The notes under the pieces are model-generated. The model saw only the letters and a list, made by a program, of their open reading frames with translations. It ran no database searches and was not told the DNA's origin. The position numbers and the translations under genes are program-made. Source: Incurvaria masculella (taxonomy: Eukaryota; Arthropoda; Insecta; Lepidoptera; Incurvariidae). From it: 64,000 nt of DNA. Shown here in pieces: positions 21,906 to 34,292 of the stretch (the first letter of the stretch is position 1; every line of letters begins with the position of its first letter). The stretch covers positions 10,744,001-10,808,000 of the forward strand of contig OX335649.1 in the NCBI GenBank assembly GCA_946894095.1. The letters are read 5' to 3'.

Positions 21906-24900
21906 ACACACCAGGCCCTCAGATAGGAGGCGACCACGCCAATCGGCTTATGAACTTTCTCGGAAGCTGCGACATGCGGCATATGGATGAATCTAGGCTG
22001 TACTTTGGGGGATATATCACGGCAAGGAGTGCATTCTAAAGATAACTGACCCTCCTGATAAATGCCATTGATGAACGATTGGTTCTAATTGGAGGAATAT
22101 ACACAGTGAATGGGTGCATTCCCGCTATTGCGCATTGAACGAAGGAATGTAATGCAACTCCAAATATAATTAAAATACAAATTAATTATAAAACTCTGGA
22201 AAGAAGAATCCGCAAAGAAAGTTTACTGGTTTTTCATCCACAGTAATGCAGTACAAACTTAGATCTAAACGCTACTGCCAAACATTTTTTTGTAGAACAG
22301 ATAAAGGCAAAGAACAAAAACAAAACAAACAGCAACCCTCAGTTCAAATGGATGGCTTAACACTAATAGCTACAGTCCAACTTTTATACATGGCAAGTTT
22401 GATTGATACATCAATCAAGTACATTGCGACTGTTTGGGTGATCAGGACGCGGGTCGTAGGAACAAGACTTGCTTGACCGACAGTCTCCCGCATCACCGCT
22501 GCAAGCATGCCGTGCTGTCGATTACGCATTTTACACCTCACCCATTCAGCTCTATGAACCAACAACTCTTTCCGTACCATTCCCTGCGTAACATCAATGG
22601 GGTCGAGAAACTTTCACCACCACGGCGTCGAACCTTCTAGTCTTCGTCAACCGGAGCACCGCTGCTCCCCTCGTACATTATCGGTATCGGTGACGGCAGA
22701 TAATTATGGGTTGGGCTGTTTGCGAAACTCTTTTCGAGATCCACCATTTCTGATAAAAAGGACTGCCGAGTTAATTATGCAAATTTAAAGAGGCCCAGTT
22801 ACGACACGCTTCAACAGGTGGGGAATTAACATTTCTACCTCACCGGCTGCTCTCCCGTGCTCTAACTCCACCCCGCGTCCTTTTTAAATATTGATATAAT
22901 TTTTATAAGTACCCTATGAAACAGATTTAAAAAAAAAATACAAAATTTCGCCTTCGTTAAAATTAATAGAATTACTGTTTTGCATTTAAAAATTTGCATG
23001 TATCCAAAATGTTTCAATTGCGTGTTTGCATTATTGAGTTCAGTTCGTTTTTGGACCATTGCTTTGGAGGCACTTGATTCGTAAATCAATTAAAAATGTG
23101 AACTATAGACGTTTTATGCATGCATAGAAATAATATATGTATTTTAAATACGCCAAAAAGATCCATTTACTTCAAGGAACCATAATACTACAGACACCAC
23201 TTGTCGCCGACAAATTGTATGTAGTTATTATACGACCACCGAGCGAGTTTAAACGTTATTGCAATTGAACTTGGGATGACACAATAAAATGTTTCGCTAC
23301 ATGAACAATTTCGACCGTTGCTTACTACCTCCTCAAAATTAGTAATGTTGTATGCGTAGTAATGTTGAGAGAAGAAAGTAAAATTAGAAAAAATCCTCGT
23401 GGTCAACAGTTCCAGGCTGGTGAAAAAGCAGCCAAATATTTCATAACAGCGATTTTCAGTACTCCCTTTTTAGAGTGGAAATAAATTCTCAAAAACTAAG
23501 AGATAGTGTAGAAAGTATCGTGAGTAATACTTTGAAAAATAATACAATTTATTTTAGTTTTTAGTAGTAGCTTTTTTTTTTCTTAAACAAAGGCATGCCA
23601 TCACCCACGTATTTAATCTCAATGATTTGAGAAGTCATATATGAAATAATAGGTATGCAAGCATTTATATTCGCTTCAACGAAATTTAGTCCAAATAACG
23701 GCAAATTAGAGTTTAAATTTAAACGTATCGTTTACACGTGGGAAAATGCTAAAGCTTTGTTTATTTGATTGCTTTACACATGGAAACAGATTGATGACTT
23801 TTCCGCATTGATAGAAAGCGGAATGTAATTGCAGCAGTAATAATATTTATTCAAGCGAAGCCAATATCGAGTTCTGCGCAGCCACCGCACGATCGACAAA
23901 TCGTACGATCCGTCGCTAAACAGATACAGATCCGAAGGATCCTTACCGAATGGCTGCGCAATTTGTTTACAGCCTTAGATTAATTTACAGCAGGCGAAGT
24001 AACTCAGCTTGCAAATGTTTCGGCAAGCTCATCTCGCCAAACTCCACGTTTCGAGTGGGAAATAGTTTGTAGTCTAACTATCACCCCTCCCACTCACTTC
24101 CCGCGCAGGTTGGCGTCTATAGGAGACCCCTCGAGTGTTCGTGCAAGCTCGGTTTGCTGATTACGAGTATTATTGCTGATATTATATAATAGGCTCAGTA
24201 CGTCCCGAGATTGCTGACTGTAATCGCCGGACTGAAATACCGCCAGTATATAAATTAAACATGCACATCCTAACAGACATTTAGTATTACATCTATTTCT
24301 CGCTGGTACATGTTTTGGCATGCAATATGTACAAATATATTAAAGCTGAAGAGTTTGATTTTCGTTTTTTTGTGTAACCGTCAATATCTGGAACTACCCA
24401 TCGGATTTGACAAAACATATATGCATTTAATAGACCAATTCTTGAAAAAGGTCATAGGTTATATATCACGCTAAGGCTCTTAGAAACCGAGCAAAAAGGA
24501 AAAAAGTCAACCTAACCGAAAACAAAGCAATAGCACGGGCGGGCAATGCGACGCGGTGGTTTGGGGGCCGAGGGCGCGTTTTTCCGGGCACCGCTCGGGT
24601 GATTGACCAAGACGAAATTGATCCAAAAGAGCCGGGAACCTTAGCTAGTGTAATTATGTATAAAGGCTTCAAATATTCTTAAGTATTCGATAATATTAAT
24701 GTGAAATTGTTCGTTGTTTTAAACATAACATTAACGCGACCTTAAACAATAGAAATATTTAAAAAACTAATGAAAACAGGGAAGCTTACATTGTCTTGCG
24801 GCTTATTTAGTTTTCCCCAATTTGAGTTTCCTTCTTCACGCTAAGGAAAGCATATTATTATCATCTAACTTTCTCTTATTCCTTCACATTTTGTTTCTGC

Positions 24901-25099
24901 TTCAGTTAAAGAAGAAAATAGCTCAACTACTTATGTATTGTTCGAAATATTACGTGAGTCGACTTAAGCTTTACCTCCAACTAGTTGCCGATATTTTTAG
25001 TTTCCCTTTGGAACATGGAAAAGACGTCAGCCTCGGTAGTCCAGTGCCGCGATAAGCTGGGTGAAGCACCACTGAGCGCGGTTGGGTTCTGGATGGGTA

Positions 25100-25368
25100 A
25101 CCATTTTCCACGTAAAACTGTAGGTCCCCTTTCTTACTTACTAGGTGGTAGGGTTAATCCCGCCCGGGTTGATACTATCGATTTGAATGAACGATGTACG
25201 AAGCGGAAATGAAAATTGTCCGTGTTTTCCATCCAGTTCAATGCAGCCGAGCAATATGGGAAAGTTCCTGGGATAGCACATATTGCCCATGAAGTGTGAT
25301 AGGCCAGTATCTGACGGTTAGTTTGGTATTAGCCATAGGTATTAGCCATCCATGTCAAGTTACATAAA
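25100..25368 (+). mobile_element. Partial SINE (body and tail)
   Basis: It starts at CACGTAAAACTGTAGGTCCCC, lacks the tRNA head, and continues through GGTAGGGTTAATCCCGCCCG and GTTCAATGCAGCCGAGC to CATGTCAAGTTACATAAAA. It is a 5'-truncated copy. Confidence 0.75.
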
Positions 25369-25530
25369 ACCGGATGGAAAATGTTCCGTTCCTCATTGCA
25401 ATTGGTAAAAATAATAATAGAAAAAACACAACAATGTGAGCAAGTACGCGCGCTTGTAATACGCGTGAATGATCGACGGATAAATCTAATAATGGCCTTG
25501 GCCATGTAAATATTTGGAAGCGGGGAAAAG

Positions 25531-26009
25531 TTAAGGGCCTGGTACTAGCCAAATCGCAAAGTTAGACGAGGCACCCCAAGTTAACTAACTAAGTCTGACG
25601 ATTATAAGTGTCATTCTTACAATATATGATTCCTTGTCTAGGAATTGAATTATTTTCGTTAATGTATGTTTCCTTTTTCTATACAAAATACATTGCGGAA
25701 ACGGTGTCCATTTCCGAACTTTTTTGACTAAATGTAGAAATCTAAAAGCAAATGGAATTTTTTGTTTATGCATATATGCTGTTTTTGCTTATATCTAGAA
25801 ATCGAATTACTTTCAGATTTCTAATGAGAAAAATCAACTTTTTTATTTTTATTATTATTTAAATAAATGATGGAATAAAAAAATATTAACAATCCATTAT
25901 CAGTCTGGAGTTCTATTTGGATTTGCTGAAGCGTTTCACTCCATATTATTACATTTGTTATAAAGTGCATTTTTATGGCGCGAGTAGTTGGCTAGTCCTA
26001 GCGCCTTAA
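25531..26009 (+). mobile_element. TTAA-flanked piggyBac-like MITE, family A, copy 1
   Basis: A 471-base non-coding element (25535-26005) lies between TTAA at 25531-25534 and TTAA at 26006-26009. The ends form an imperfect inverted repeat: GGGCCTGGTACTAGCCAA at the left and GGCGCTAGGACTAGCCAA when the right end is read inward. The TTAA duplication and the absence of coding capacity point to a non-autonomous piggyBac-type element. A nearly identical copy lies at 54736-55215. Confidence 0.85.
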
Positions 26010-26244
26010 TAAGAACTTTTTATAAATTAGCAAAGATAATTAATTTTAAAACTTGAAGTTTTGTTTTTGTTAGATGTTTTGTTTGTTATAATCTAATAAT
26101 ATATTGTTTTTAGTAACCTAGTGTCTACTGTATACGTATATTTTCCATATTGTGTTCACCGTTTTTAGAGTATATGCTAGATTACTTCTTAGATTTATGT
26201 TTTCACCATGTATAGCATATCATTCTGTGTGTGAACCTAATAAA

Positions 26245-26490
26245 AAAAAAACCGGCCAATTGCGAGTCGGACTCGAACACGAAGGATTCCGCACCATCGT
26301 ACAAGATTTTTCACATTTTTTTTAAAAAATTACTTTTAATATTTTTTTTATTTTACCTATTTGTTGTTATAGCGGCAAAATAATACACAATCTGTAAAAA
26401 ATTCAGCTGCCTGCCTATTACGGTTCATGAGATACAGCCCTGTGACAGACGGACGGACAGACGGAGGGCCTTTTGGGACTTTTCTCAGTA
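26245..26490 (+). repeat. Dispersed repeat, GAGTCGGACTCG family, copy 1
   Basis: It contains CCGGCCAATTGCGAGTCGG, ACTCGAACACGAAGGATTCCG, CACCATCGTACAAGATTTTT and CGGTTCATGAGATACAGCCC followed by GACGGACGGACAGACGGAG. A reverse copy lies at 52772-53012 and a shorter piece at 38296-38352. This is a repeat type I know as common in moth and butterfly genomes; I do not know its class. Confidence 0.75.
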
Positions 26491-26929
26491 GCTTTGATGA
26501 ATTTTATTTTGAGTATTCGTGCGCACCGTTTTTGCATATTTTACGCACCTACATAAAACTAATGGGATTAATAATAGTTGCAGGTGCTGTAGAGCTGCGA
26601 AGAGATTTTGGTTCACATTTAGTGGAGTTGTTAAATTATATTCCTGGTTTACAATTTTACTTCTGCATCGCCCATACCAGGCTGAGGTGCAAACATTACA
26701 GACACACACAGTCGAATAGTACGTTTAAAGCGGCAAGGGTACGGGGCTCTCTTTCACACATACATGCATATCACACCGCTTCCCCACAGGAGTAGGTAGA
26801 GATCACCGCGCTTTTTCCTCTGGATGGACGTTAAAGAACTTTCGTTGAGATACATGAGAGAGACATGGCATTTGTGCCCTATTCATACACCCCACGCCTC
26901 AAACACATTGTTCGTAAGTATATTGGTGA

Positions 26930-27185
26930 ACTCGACTTACTAAGTCTGAGTATTGATCCTCGCAGCATACCGAACCGCCTCGAAACATTTCCCGCCAACA
27001 AAAGTGAAGTGACTCGCTCTGCTAAGTCTGGGTATTGATCCTCGCAACTTATTGAACCGCCTCGAAAAAAAATCCCCAACAAAAATGTAGCCACTTGCCT
27101 TGCTAAGTCTGAGTATTTATCCTCGCAACATACCGAACCACATTTCCCCCCAACAAAAGTGGAGCGACTCGCCTTGCTGAGCCTG
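26930..27185 (+). repeat. 80-bp minisatellite
   Basis: CTAAGTCTGAGTATTGATCC recurs, with changes, near 26940, 27022 and 27102, with a fourth partial CTGAGCCTGGG near 27178. Between them CCTCGCAAC, ACCGAACCGCCTCGAA and CCAACAAAAGTG repeat in the same order. Units are 80-82 bases and moderately diverged. Confidence 0.85.
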
Positions 27186-27419
27186 GGACGCAGCGCGGCC
27201 GCACCTGCCTGCCGGCTATGGGTAATGGAGCGGTACACAAATAAAAGGACTGAACATAAATTACAAAGTTATTTGTATATTAGAGGCAATATGTGGAGGG
27301 TCTTTGTTCCTAAAATAAATCAATGCTCTGATAAAATATACGGTAGTCGATTTAGGTTCAGGATGGTGAATATACATTTTATTCGTAATAATAAGAATAC
27401 TTATTTAATCGAATGTAGG

Positions 27420-28395
27420 AGTAAACCATATGCACCTATTCATTATGAAAATTGCAAATGGTAATGCTGTATTTATTTTATTGGATGTATGTAGATATGC
27501 CTGCGTGAGGTTAAATGGTACACTCACCGACTGGTTCACCATCTCTAGGGGTGAAAAACAGGGGTGTGTGATGTCACCTTGGTTGTTCAATTTTTTCATG
27601 GACAGATGTCTGACTAAGTTGAAAGACAGTGATTGGGGATTATTTATTGATATATTAAATTATTTATATTATTTATTTATATATTATTGGCGGAATATTT
27701 ATCCGATGCCTTCTGTATGCTGACGATGCTATGCTAGTGGCTTCAACGGCGGAGGAACGGCAGCTGATGGTATCTTCCATGAATGATGCGTGCAATAAAA
27801 GATGCATGAAAATAAACTTAATTAAGACAAAAGTATAGGTTTTTGAGCAAGACTAAGCAGTAACTGGGTGTAATGAAAGTATAAATAATGAAAGATTGGA
27901 TATATTTTCCCGCGATGGGAAGTGCGATAAGGACATTGAAAGAAGAGTAGGTAAGTGCTCGAAATCAAGTAAACGGCGCAATGAATGCCGTTATGAAAAG
28001 CCAGGTAATTACGCCTACAGCTAGGATGGCGATTCATAACTGTGTACTGGTACCTACACTTGTACTACAGACTTGGATATGGCAAAAGTGGCACCAATGT
28101 AGAATAAATGCAGTAGAAATGCGTTCCCTGAGGAAGTTTGCGAGGCTAATCTAATGGATACATTTCGAAACGACTGCGTTAGACAGCAATGTCAAGAAAG
28201 GAGTGCTAAGATGGTTTGGTCACATGGAACGAATGGATGACGAAAAAATTATGAAACAAATTTACAGAGCAGAAGTGGGCGGCCTAGAAGAACGTACCAC
28301 GACCAAATCGATGTAATTCTTTGTAAAGGATGGGTGCTATGTATCAGACATAGCACCCGTAATCGTAGAGCATGTATGATGTATGTATGTCTAAT
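27420..28395 (+). pseudogene. Decayed RTE-like LINE reverse transcriptase
   Basis: Reverse-transcriptase motifs are readable in pieces: VRLNGTLTDWFTISRGEKQG followed by CVMSPWLFNFFMD (27510-27600), the catalytic YADD at 27716-27727 in LYADDAMLVASTAEERQ, and downstream LRWFGHMERMDDEKIMKQIY (near 28210-28270). The reading frame changes and has several stops; an AT-rich insertion lies at 27650-27690. The order and motifs show a dead non-LTR retrotransposon in plus orientation, directly followed by a SINE. Confidence 0.8.
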
Positions 28396-28498
28396 ATGTC
28401 TGTAGATGAAGGGAAAGAGGTGTGCTGTGATAGTAACGTATGGCGCTCTATCATCTCTGCCTATCCCCCTGGAAAAAAGCGTGAAGGTATGTATGAGC

Positions 28499-28902
28499 GG
28501 CTCGTAGCCTAGTGGCGCGGGGACTGGCCTAGCGTACTAGAGGCCTAGGTTCAATACCAACATGCACCACTGTCTTTCTCTTTCCGGGTTCGATAAATGC
28601 ATTTCGTGACGAATGCGAGCTGCTCCATGGTTCGGAATCCATGTAAAACCGTAGGTCCCCTTCCCCTACTAAGTGGTAGGGTTTAAGCCCGCCCGGGTTG
28701 GTACCATCGCATTGGATGAAAAGATGGTCGAAGCGGGAATGAAACATTGTCCGTGTTTTCCATCCACTTCAATGTAGCCGCGCTCATAAAGGGAAGGTCC
28801 TGGCATGGCACCTAATTCCTTCGGGAATGTGGTGTATTGGGGTAATATCATAACGGTAGTTGTGTGGTATTAGCCATTTATGTCAGGTCACATAAAAAAA
28901 AA
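28499..28902 (+). mobile_element. tRNA-derived SINE, full length
   Basis: It starts GGCTCGTAGCCTAGTGGCGC, with B-box-like GGTTCAATACC, the same body as the copy at 0.86 kb and an A-rich tail ending near 28902. It follows directly on the decayed LINE at 27.4-28.4 kb. Confidence 0.88.
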
Positions 28903-29247
28903 TGTGTAGATGGCTAATATTTAACCTACTATTATGATATGATGACAGTAGTATCGTTAGGATGTAAGGTTATCTTCTTTATTTATAAAAGAGTGCGTGT
29001 TTTCTTAATTTGTCTCTTTCTAGGCATCAAACTTTTGTCTATGACACAATAGGCCTTATGCGTTAGCTGTTAGGTTACTGGAAGTTTATCGACATAAAAG
29101 TAAACGTTTGTAACTATTAAAATAACATCGATAATATGAAGTGAAAAATAATATTAATATTAATAATATTATAATAGTACTTATCCTACTCTATAAAATG
29201 AAATGGTCTCAAACCTGCCTTAAAGGAGACAAAATTGTAGGCTTGTT

Positions 29248-29490
29248 AATTTTTAGGTTCCGTTCTTCAAAACGAAATAAAACGAACTCCTATAACATCA
29301 CTTCGTTGTCCGTCTGTCTGTCAAGATCACGTGTTCTTTTCCCAAGAACACGTGGAGGTAATAAGATCATATTCATACAAAATCATTAGTCTATGGCCCT
29401 TCCAAGTTGTAAAAAAAAGGTGTTTGTAAGTATGTTAACGCGATAAAAAAAGGCCATTTAAGCCGCATATTTTGTCACTCGCAATTATAT
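29248..29490 (+). repeat. Dispersed repeat with TTAGGTTCCG start
   Basis: It contains TTTTTAGGTTCCGTTCTTCA, ATCACTTCGTTGTCCGTCTG, CCCAAGAACACGTGGAGGTA and, farther on, GATAAAAAAAGGCCATTTAAG. This arrangement is a familiar lepidopteran interspersed repeat. No second copy is seen in this window. Confidence 0.55.
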
Positions 29491-31604
29491 AGAATCATGA
29501 AATTTGGCAAAAAGCAAAGCCTCCAAGCATTAGTAAAGGGAAAAATGTGAAAATCGTTATTTGCTAATTATATCAAATAATAAAAATATTTCCGTTATAG
29601 ACGAAATATCTACACACAAATTTGCACGGAACCCCTTGGTACGCAATTCAGACTCGCATAACGTGGAAAACTGTGACGCAAGCACTTGGGTATTCCTTGC
29701 TGATTTTGCGGAACGAAGCACACGAGTCGCTACAAAGTGCGGCAGCAATGAAATAGAGCCGCAAGAGAATGATATAGATCGGTGCCGAGCCACGCAGGAT
29801 ACGCGGTAAACATGTTGTAATTTACGGACCATCCGGGTTGAAGGTAAGGGTCCGGCGATGGAGGGGCTTAGAGCCTAATGGAGAGCGTCTGTTTGCACAA
29901 ATGCCTTTCGGCTTAGCCGGGCCCATGTGAGTGGGGAACGCTCTGATGAAGAATGAGTAGGTGATTGCGTAAAGATATGACATTCTGGAGAAACGAGGAA
30001 AATTTCGCCTGCTAGAAAAAATATGAATGTGGATGAGTTTGAGGCATTGGCGACACGGCTGAAATACGGTAATGAAAAAGCATGTGTACGTACATACGTA
30101 CGGGCCAACTATATCGATTGAATTGAGTTTCACTCCTAAATTATAAAATATGTTCACAGGTTAAAATATTTAACCGAATGTTCAAAGTATATGTGGATTG
30201 CAATAGAACATGTATGAATTGTAGAAGTTATGTAAATATTACTTTACTTACATAAAGCACAATTCAAAATAAAATCTCTATTCATAAAGACTCCAATTTG
30301 AATTGTTAGCTTTTTCAATAAAATATGTTTCATTATACATAAATACAAATTAAATCATTAAATATGTTTTTATTGTATTTGAATTCATTAGAATTTTTGT
30401 TATAATATTCTATTTGAATTTATGTAAGATCAAATATGTTCAAAAGCAGTTAAGTCAATTTCCGAAAGCATCTTATCCTATTGACAATATTCTTTTAAAT
30501 TGAAATTGAATAGGCCTCATTAATCAGGAAATCATGAAGTAAGAAGATTTAGCCAAAAGAACCGAGAGACAGAGATAATCTTCAGAAGTCGAGTCGCAGA
30601 TCATCGCTTTGTTCGTGAAAAAGCCAAAGCATGATCAGCAAGACGTTACGCGCTATTGAGCAAAGAAAATTCAAGATAATTCCGAGGAAAAGTTCAAAAG
30701 CTCAGAAAAAAACCCCGCGTAAATCCAAGGGACCGCTCGAATTTGCATTCGTATTTCGACGAGGAACTTCGACATCAAAAGACTAATTTACTTCTAACAG
30801 AATTAACGGTGCCTCCAAGAAATGTGAGCTCTCCGGACTAATTTAGTCGGCGGAGTCGTCAGACCGCAGAGATTACCTCACCACATTAACCGACCCAATA
30901 TTTACCTACCCACTGACCCACTTGCCGCTGGGAGCTGAAGTCACAGTTATTCGACTGCCCCATTATAAGGGTGATAGGTTATTTAGGATGAAAGAAACGA
31001 CAGGTGTTAAATACTTCACCAATTTGTGGTCCGGTATTGATAGCTTGCTTTCGAATGAAACGAAGAGTGTGGTTCGAAATCATAAGGCAATTTCAACCGC
31101 AATCGAAGAAACTGTAACGTTTAAATTGTTATGAAAATGGTTCCTTATGACAAAAAAACTTGGGCCGAATTATGTCGAAAAAAATGTATTAGAAAATTTA
31201 ATATATTTTTGTAAAACTAATAAGCTCTAGAAATATTATTGCATTACATTCTTCCATTTCTATGCGAGACTAACATTTTTTTAAATATATTCATGATTTG
31301 GCGGAGTGTGTCCCATGCCAGGAGCTATATAAACACTTTGTATGATTTGTAATCAATCACGGGAGCATATGCGTGGAGAGAAAGAGCGAGGTGAGGGTCA
31401 CTCAACGCAGGTGTCACGCCTGTCTGGCTCTGCATGACTGAATATTAATTAAAATTCGATTTAGAGCTACAGTGACAGTATCAACCGTGACGGTAAAACT
31501 TATTTATTGAAGATGTATTAATCCGCATTTTCACGTTCGATGACTTGCTTCGCAGTCATTTCTCAAATAGGGAGGGGGAATAATAATCCAATCGTTGGAT
31601 TCAT

Positions 31605-32350
31605 AGCCAGACAACTGGTTGGTTGAGCAGGAAGATGAGCGCTCGCAAATGAGGACACAGACGGAATTGAATTAAGGGCCTACATAAGCCAAAGATAAAA
31701 TGGAAGAGGTTGGGGGTACGACGTTTGGTGAAGCTGCAGCTCGCTAGCAGATTGTTGAGTAGCGACGCGAGTGGTAACATACGGAGAAAAAGACACAGGT
31801 CTGTATGATCCACAGATGTCTTGCAGGATTACTTAATCTCTTTTACAAAACTGCCACAGAATGAAACTTCCATCTCTTATTCCTCCTTACTTGCCGCAGA
31901 GGATCAGAGCACCCCTCTGTCGCCGACAGGGGGTGAAACTTTCTGCCGGTGAGGGCAATGTCTCGTACCTTCAGTCTGAAGTCACAAACTTAATTTAAAG
32001 ACGCTTGATAGTTCTGCAATGGTAGGTATGGTGCCTAGCTGTTTGTGGATTCGCGAAGTGAGGTATGGTTAGCCTTACCTTTGGTCCCTTCACAGCAATT
32101 CATATCACTTTATCAAAATTGAAGCGCCTGTTGAAGTTTTGGAGTCGGAGCGGGATAAGTTGGGTGCGCGCCGCTTGGTAGCACTATGGCCTATCACAAA
32201 GTCATTGAGCAGCGATGCAAAACAAAGACACCGCTCTTTAAGGAGCGCCTTCTGCAGGCGGTGTAGGATCGGGAGAGTTTGGGCGCGTACCGCTTGGTGG
32301 CGCCACGGCCCGCTAGCAGGTTGTTGAGCAACTATGCGGGTCCTGGCAGA
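31605..32350 (-). repeat. Decayed copies of the 3' half of the sif Ex exon
   Basis: Three blocks resemble the segment of the true exon around [20 protein letters not shown] and its donor side: about 32240-32350 (clearest, encoding ATKRYAPNSPD-like sequence), about 32122-32233 ([14 protein letters not shown] still readable) and about 31685-31800 (TKRRTPNLF readable). A fourth, weaker block starts near 31610 with a GTTGAGCAG core followed by GATGAGCGCTCGCAAATGA. Spacings of the GAGC core are 134 and 119 bases near the exon and 450 bases farther out. The donor is damaged in each copy. The lengths, ordering and divergence suggest an old tandem array. Confidence 0.8.
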
Positions 32351-32369
32351 TGGAAACGAAGACACAGAC

Positions 32370-32570
32370 CTGCATGGAGCGCCTGCTGGAGCCGGAGTTG
32401 GAGCGGGAGAGGTTGGGCGCGCGCCGCTTGGTGGCGCCGCGGCCCGCCAGCAGGTTGTTGAGCAGCGACGGTGAGCGCGCGCAGATGAAAGCGTGGAAGG
32501 ATGAGACCGTGAACACGCCCAGCTTGTTGAGTGTACTCTTGGTCGAGCGCGACACGTGCGTCAGCAACGA
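32370..32570 (-). CDS. sif: Still life (Sif) exon: end of Ex region and Ser/Arg-rich linker
   Basis: This exon encodes 67 codons, from [20 protein letters not shown] through [20 protein letters not shown] to a basic, Ser-rich tail, [11 protein letters not shown]. It continues directly from ELPNPK of the previous exon. The [16 protein letters not shown] segment is diagnostic for the Still life/TIAM family (TIAM1 has LGILSVSSFHALVCSR). The acceptor is TTGTCCACAG and the donor CAG followed by GTCTGTGTC; the exon is 201 bases and phase 0 at both ends. The tail with repeated SNS and SSRRS motifs is a plausible phosphorylated linker, which is inference. Immediately downstream in transcript order, at 31.6-32.35 kb, lie decayed copies of the 3' half of this exon. 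Confidence 0.95.
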
Positions 32571-33903
32571 CTGTGGACAAATGAAAATTGCGATAAAATA
32601 GAACTATGTTATGCAAAACTATTTGGGCACTAAGCAATTAAATATACCTACGAGTATATCCTGAGGTATATCCAATAAGAATCATGTCTTGATGGGCATT
32701 GTTATCTCGGGTTGCTTCATTCTCATTAAATAAAAAAATATCTAAGCGGTAATGAAACACTGTCCGTTTTTTTCATTTAGTTCATTGTAGCAACATAAGG
32801 AAGATCTGATAAGGAACCTAGATCCCATCTGGTATTCTTAATAACGGTATGCGTAACATCTGGAGCAATTTGAGCCAATTATTTGAATCTAAAAAACTAG
32901 TAAGAAATAGCAGGATCTTTTATTTGTTGACGTTTTGACCAGCTTTCATCGAAATAATATATTTCTTATACAATAGGAAATATACCCCGCCTAGATTAGT
33001 ACTGCCAGCACCAATCCAGGCTGGCCTTATCCAACATGGAATTGTAGGAAACAACTTTTCAGTTAAAGGCATCGGCTCCGACTATATCTGGCATTTCCAT
33101 TATAGGTGGTATTACCCATAGGCCGAAAATTATGGTCACATTCAAGTTTAGAAATATTTTTGAAACTGCTCGATCTAAAAATCAGTAAATCAATATCGGA
33201 GATTGGAAGGTTTTGTTATTTTGAAAAAAAAAACCAGTGTTAAACCAAACCAAAACATTTTTTGTTTGCCATCTATTGACTTAGTTTTAATTTAAAAAAG
33301 AAACGACTGAAATTACATATTACAAAAAAAACGTGAAAATGTAGTGACATAGTATTTCACTAGATTTTCGTATATACATTTTTTTTAAAAGCGTTTGTGT
33401 GAGGGCATCGCAAAGAGAGTTATTGGATTCGTTATAGATCATACGAGTTAACCCACTCTACTCACGATTGGTTACAAATCATCCACAATGGCCATTCATT
33501 TAATACAACGGTTGTCGCGAATGATCTACGCATTTTCACAGAGAGGGCACTGTCCTTAACTAAATACGATGGCCAACATCAAATTCTGCAGACCAAGCAA
33601 AACATTGAAAATAATATTGTGATCTCCATGATGCCTTAGGAAAATGTTACTGAGTTCAATATTTGCCGCTCATATCTTAACAATTTGTTTGCTATATCGG
33701 AGACAATTACATGCAAATTTAAAGATAAAACCATTTTACAAACATTTATAAAAAAATATATATCAAAGCAAATACGCAAATGAGACATACAAATAATGGG
33801 CCGCGATAAAAGCATAGGGCAGGTAATTTAATGTTCTATTCATCATCATGTTTAAGTATTTCTAACCTGAATTTTGCATAGACAGGAACAAATATCATTC
33901 AGC

Positions 33904-34292
33904 TTTTTTTTGGTATTTGACATGGATGGCTAATACAACACAACTACCGTTATGATATTAGCCCAAAACACCGCATTCCCGAAGGAATGAGGTGCCATGC
34001 CAGGACCTTCCCTTTATAAGCAAGACTACATTTAACTGGATTCAAACACGGACAATTATTAATTGCCGCTTCAGTTATAGTTTCACCCATTGCGGTGGTA
34101 CTAACCCGGGCTGGCGTAACCCCACCAACTAGTAGGTTTTAAATGAGTTCCGAACCATGGAACAGCTCGCATTCGTTACGAAATGCACTTATCCAACTCA
34201 GAAAGAAAAATAAAGCGATGCATGACCGGGGCGAGGATTCGAACCCAGACCTCTTGAATAAAAGTCAAGTCCTCTAGCGCCTAGACCGCGAG
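33904..34292 (-). mobile_element. tRNA-derived SINE with alternative head
   Basis: The body is the same as in the other SINEs, but the minus-strand head reads CGGTCTAGGCGCTAGAGG, then B-box GGGTTCGAATCCTCG. The A-box region, the spacing and the sequence between boxes differ from the CGTAGCCTAGTGG copies, so it is a separate subfamily or a head swap. Confidence 0.8.

Larger units (their letters stand above)
21239..32369 (-). other. sif intron between Ex and RBD exons (11.1 kb)
   Basis: This phase-0 intron holds the 103-bp acceptor array (21.28-21.9 kb), a SINE body at 25.1-25.37 kb, a TTAA MITE at 25.5-26.0 kb, a dispersed repeat at 26.25-26.49 kb, an 80-bp minisatellite at 26.94-27.18 kb, an RTE-like LINE remnant at 27.4-28.4 kb, a complete SINE at 28.5 kb, another dispersed repeat at 29.25-29.5 kb and decayed exon copies at 31.6-32.35 kb. 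I see no gene or recognisable element in 22.0-25.0 or 29.5-31.6 kb, which are AT-rich with scattered short frames. Confidence 0.88.

Noticed and set aside
21232..21926. Series of overlapping 82-codon plus-strand frames
   Set aside because: They are shadows of the 103-bp array on the opposite strand of the sif exon, and their identity reflects repeat identity only.
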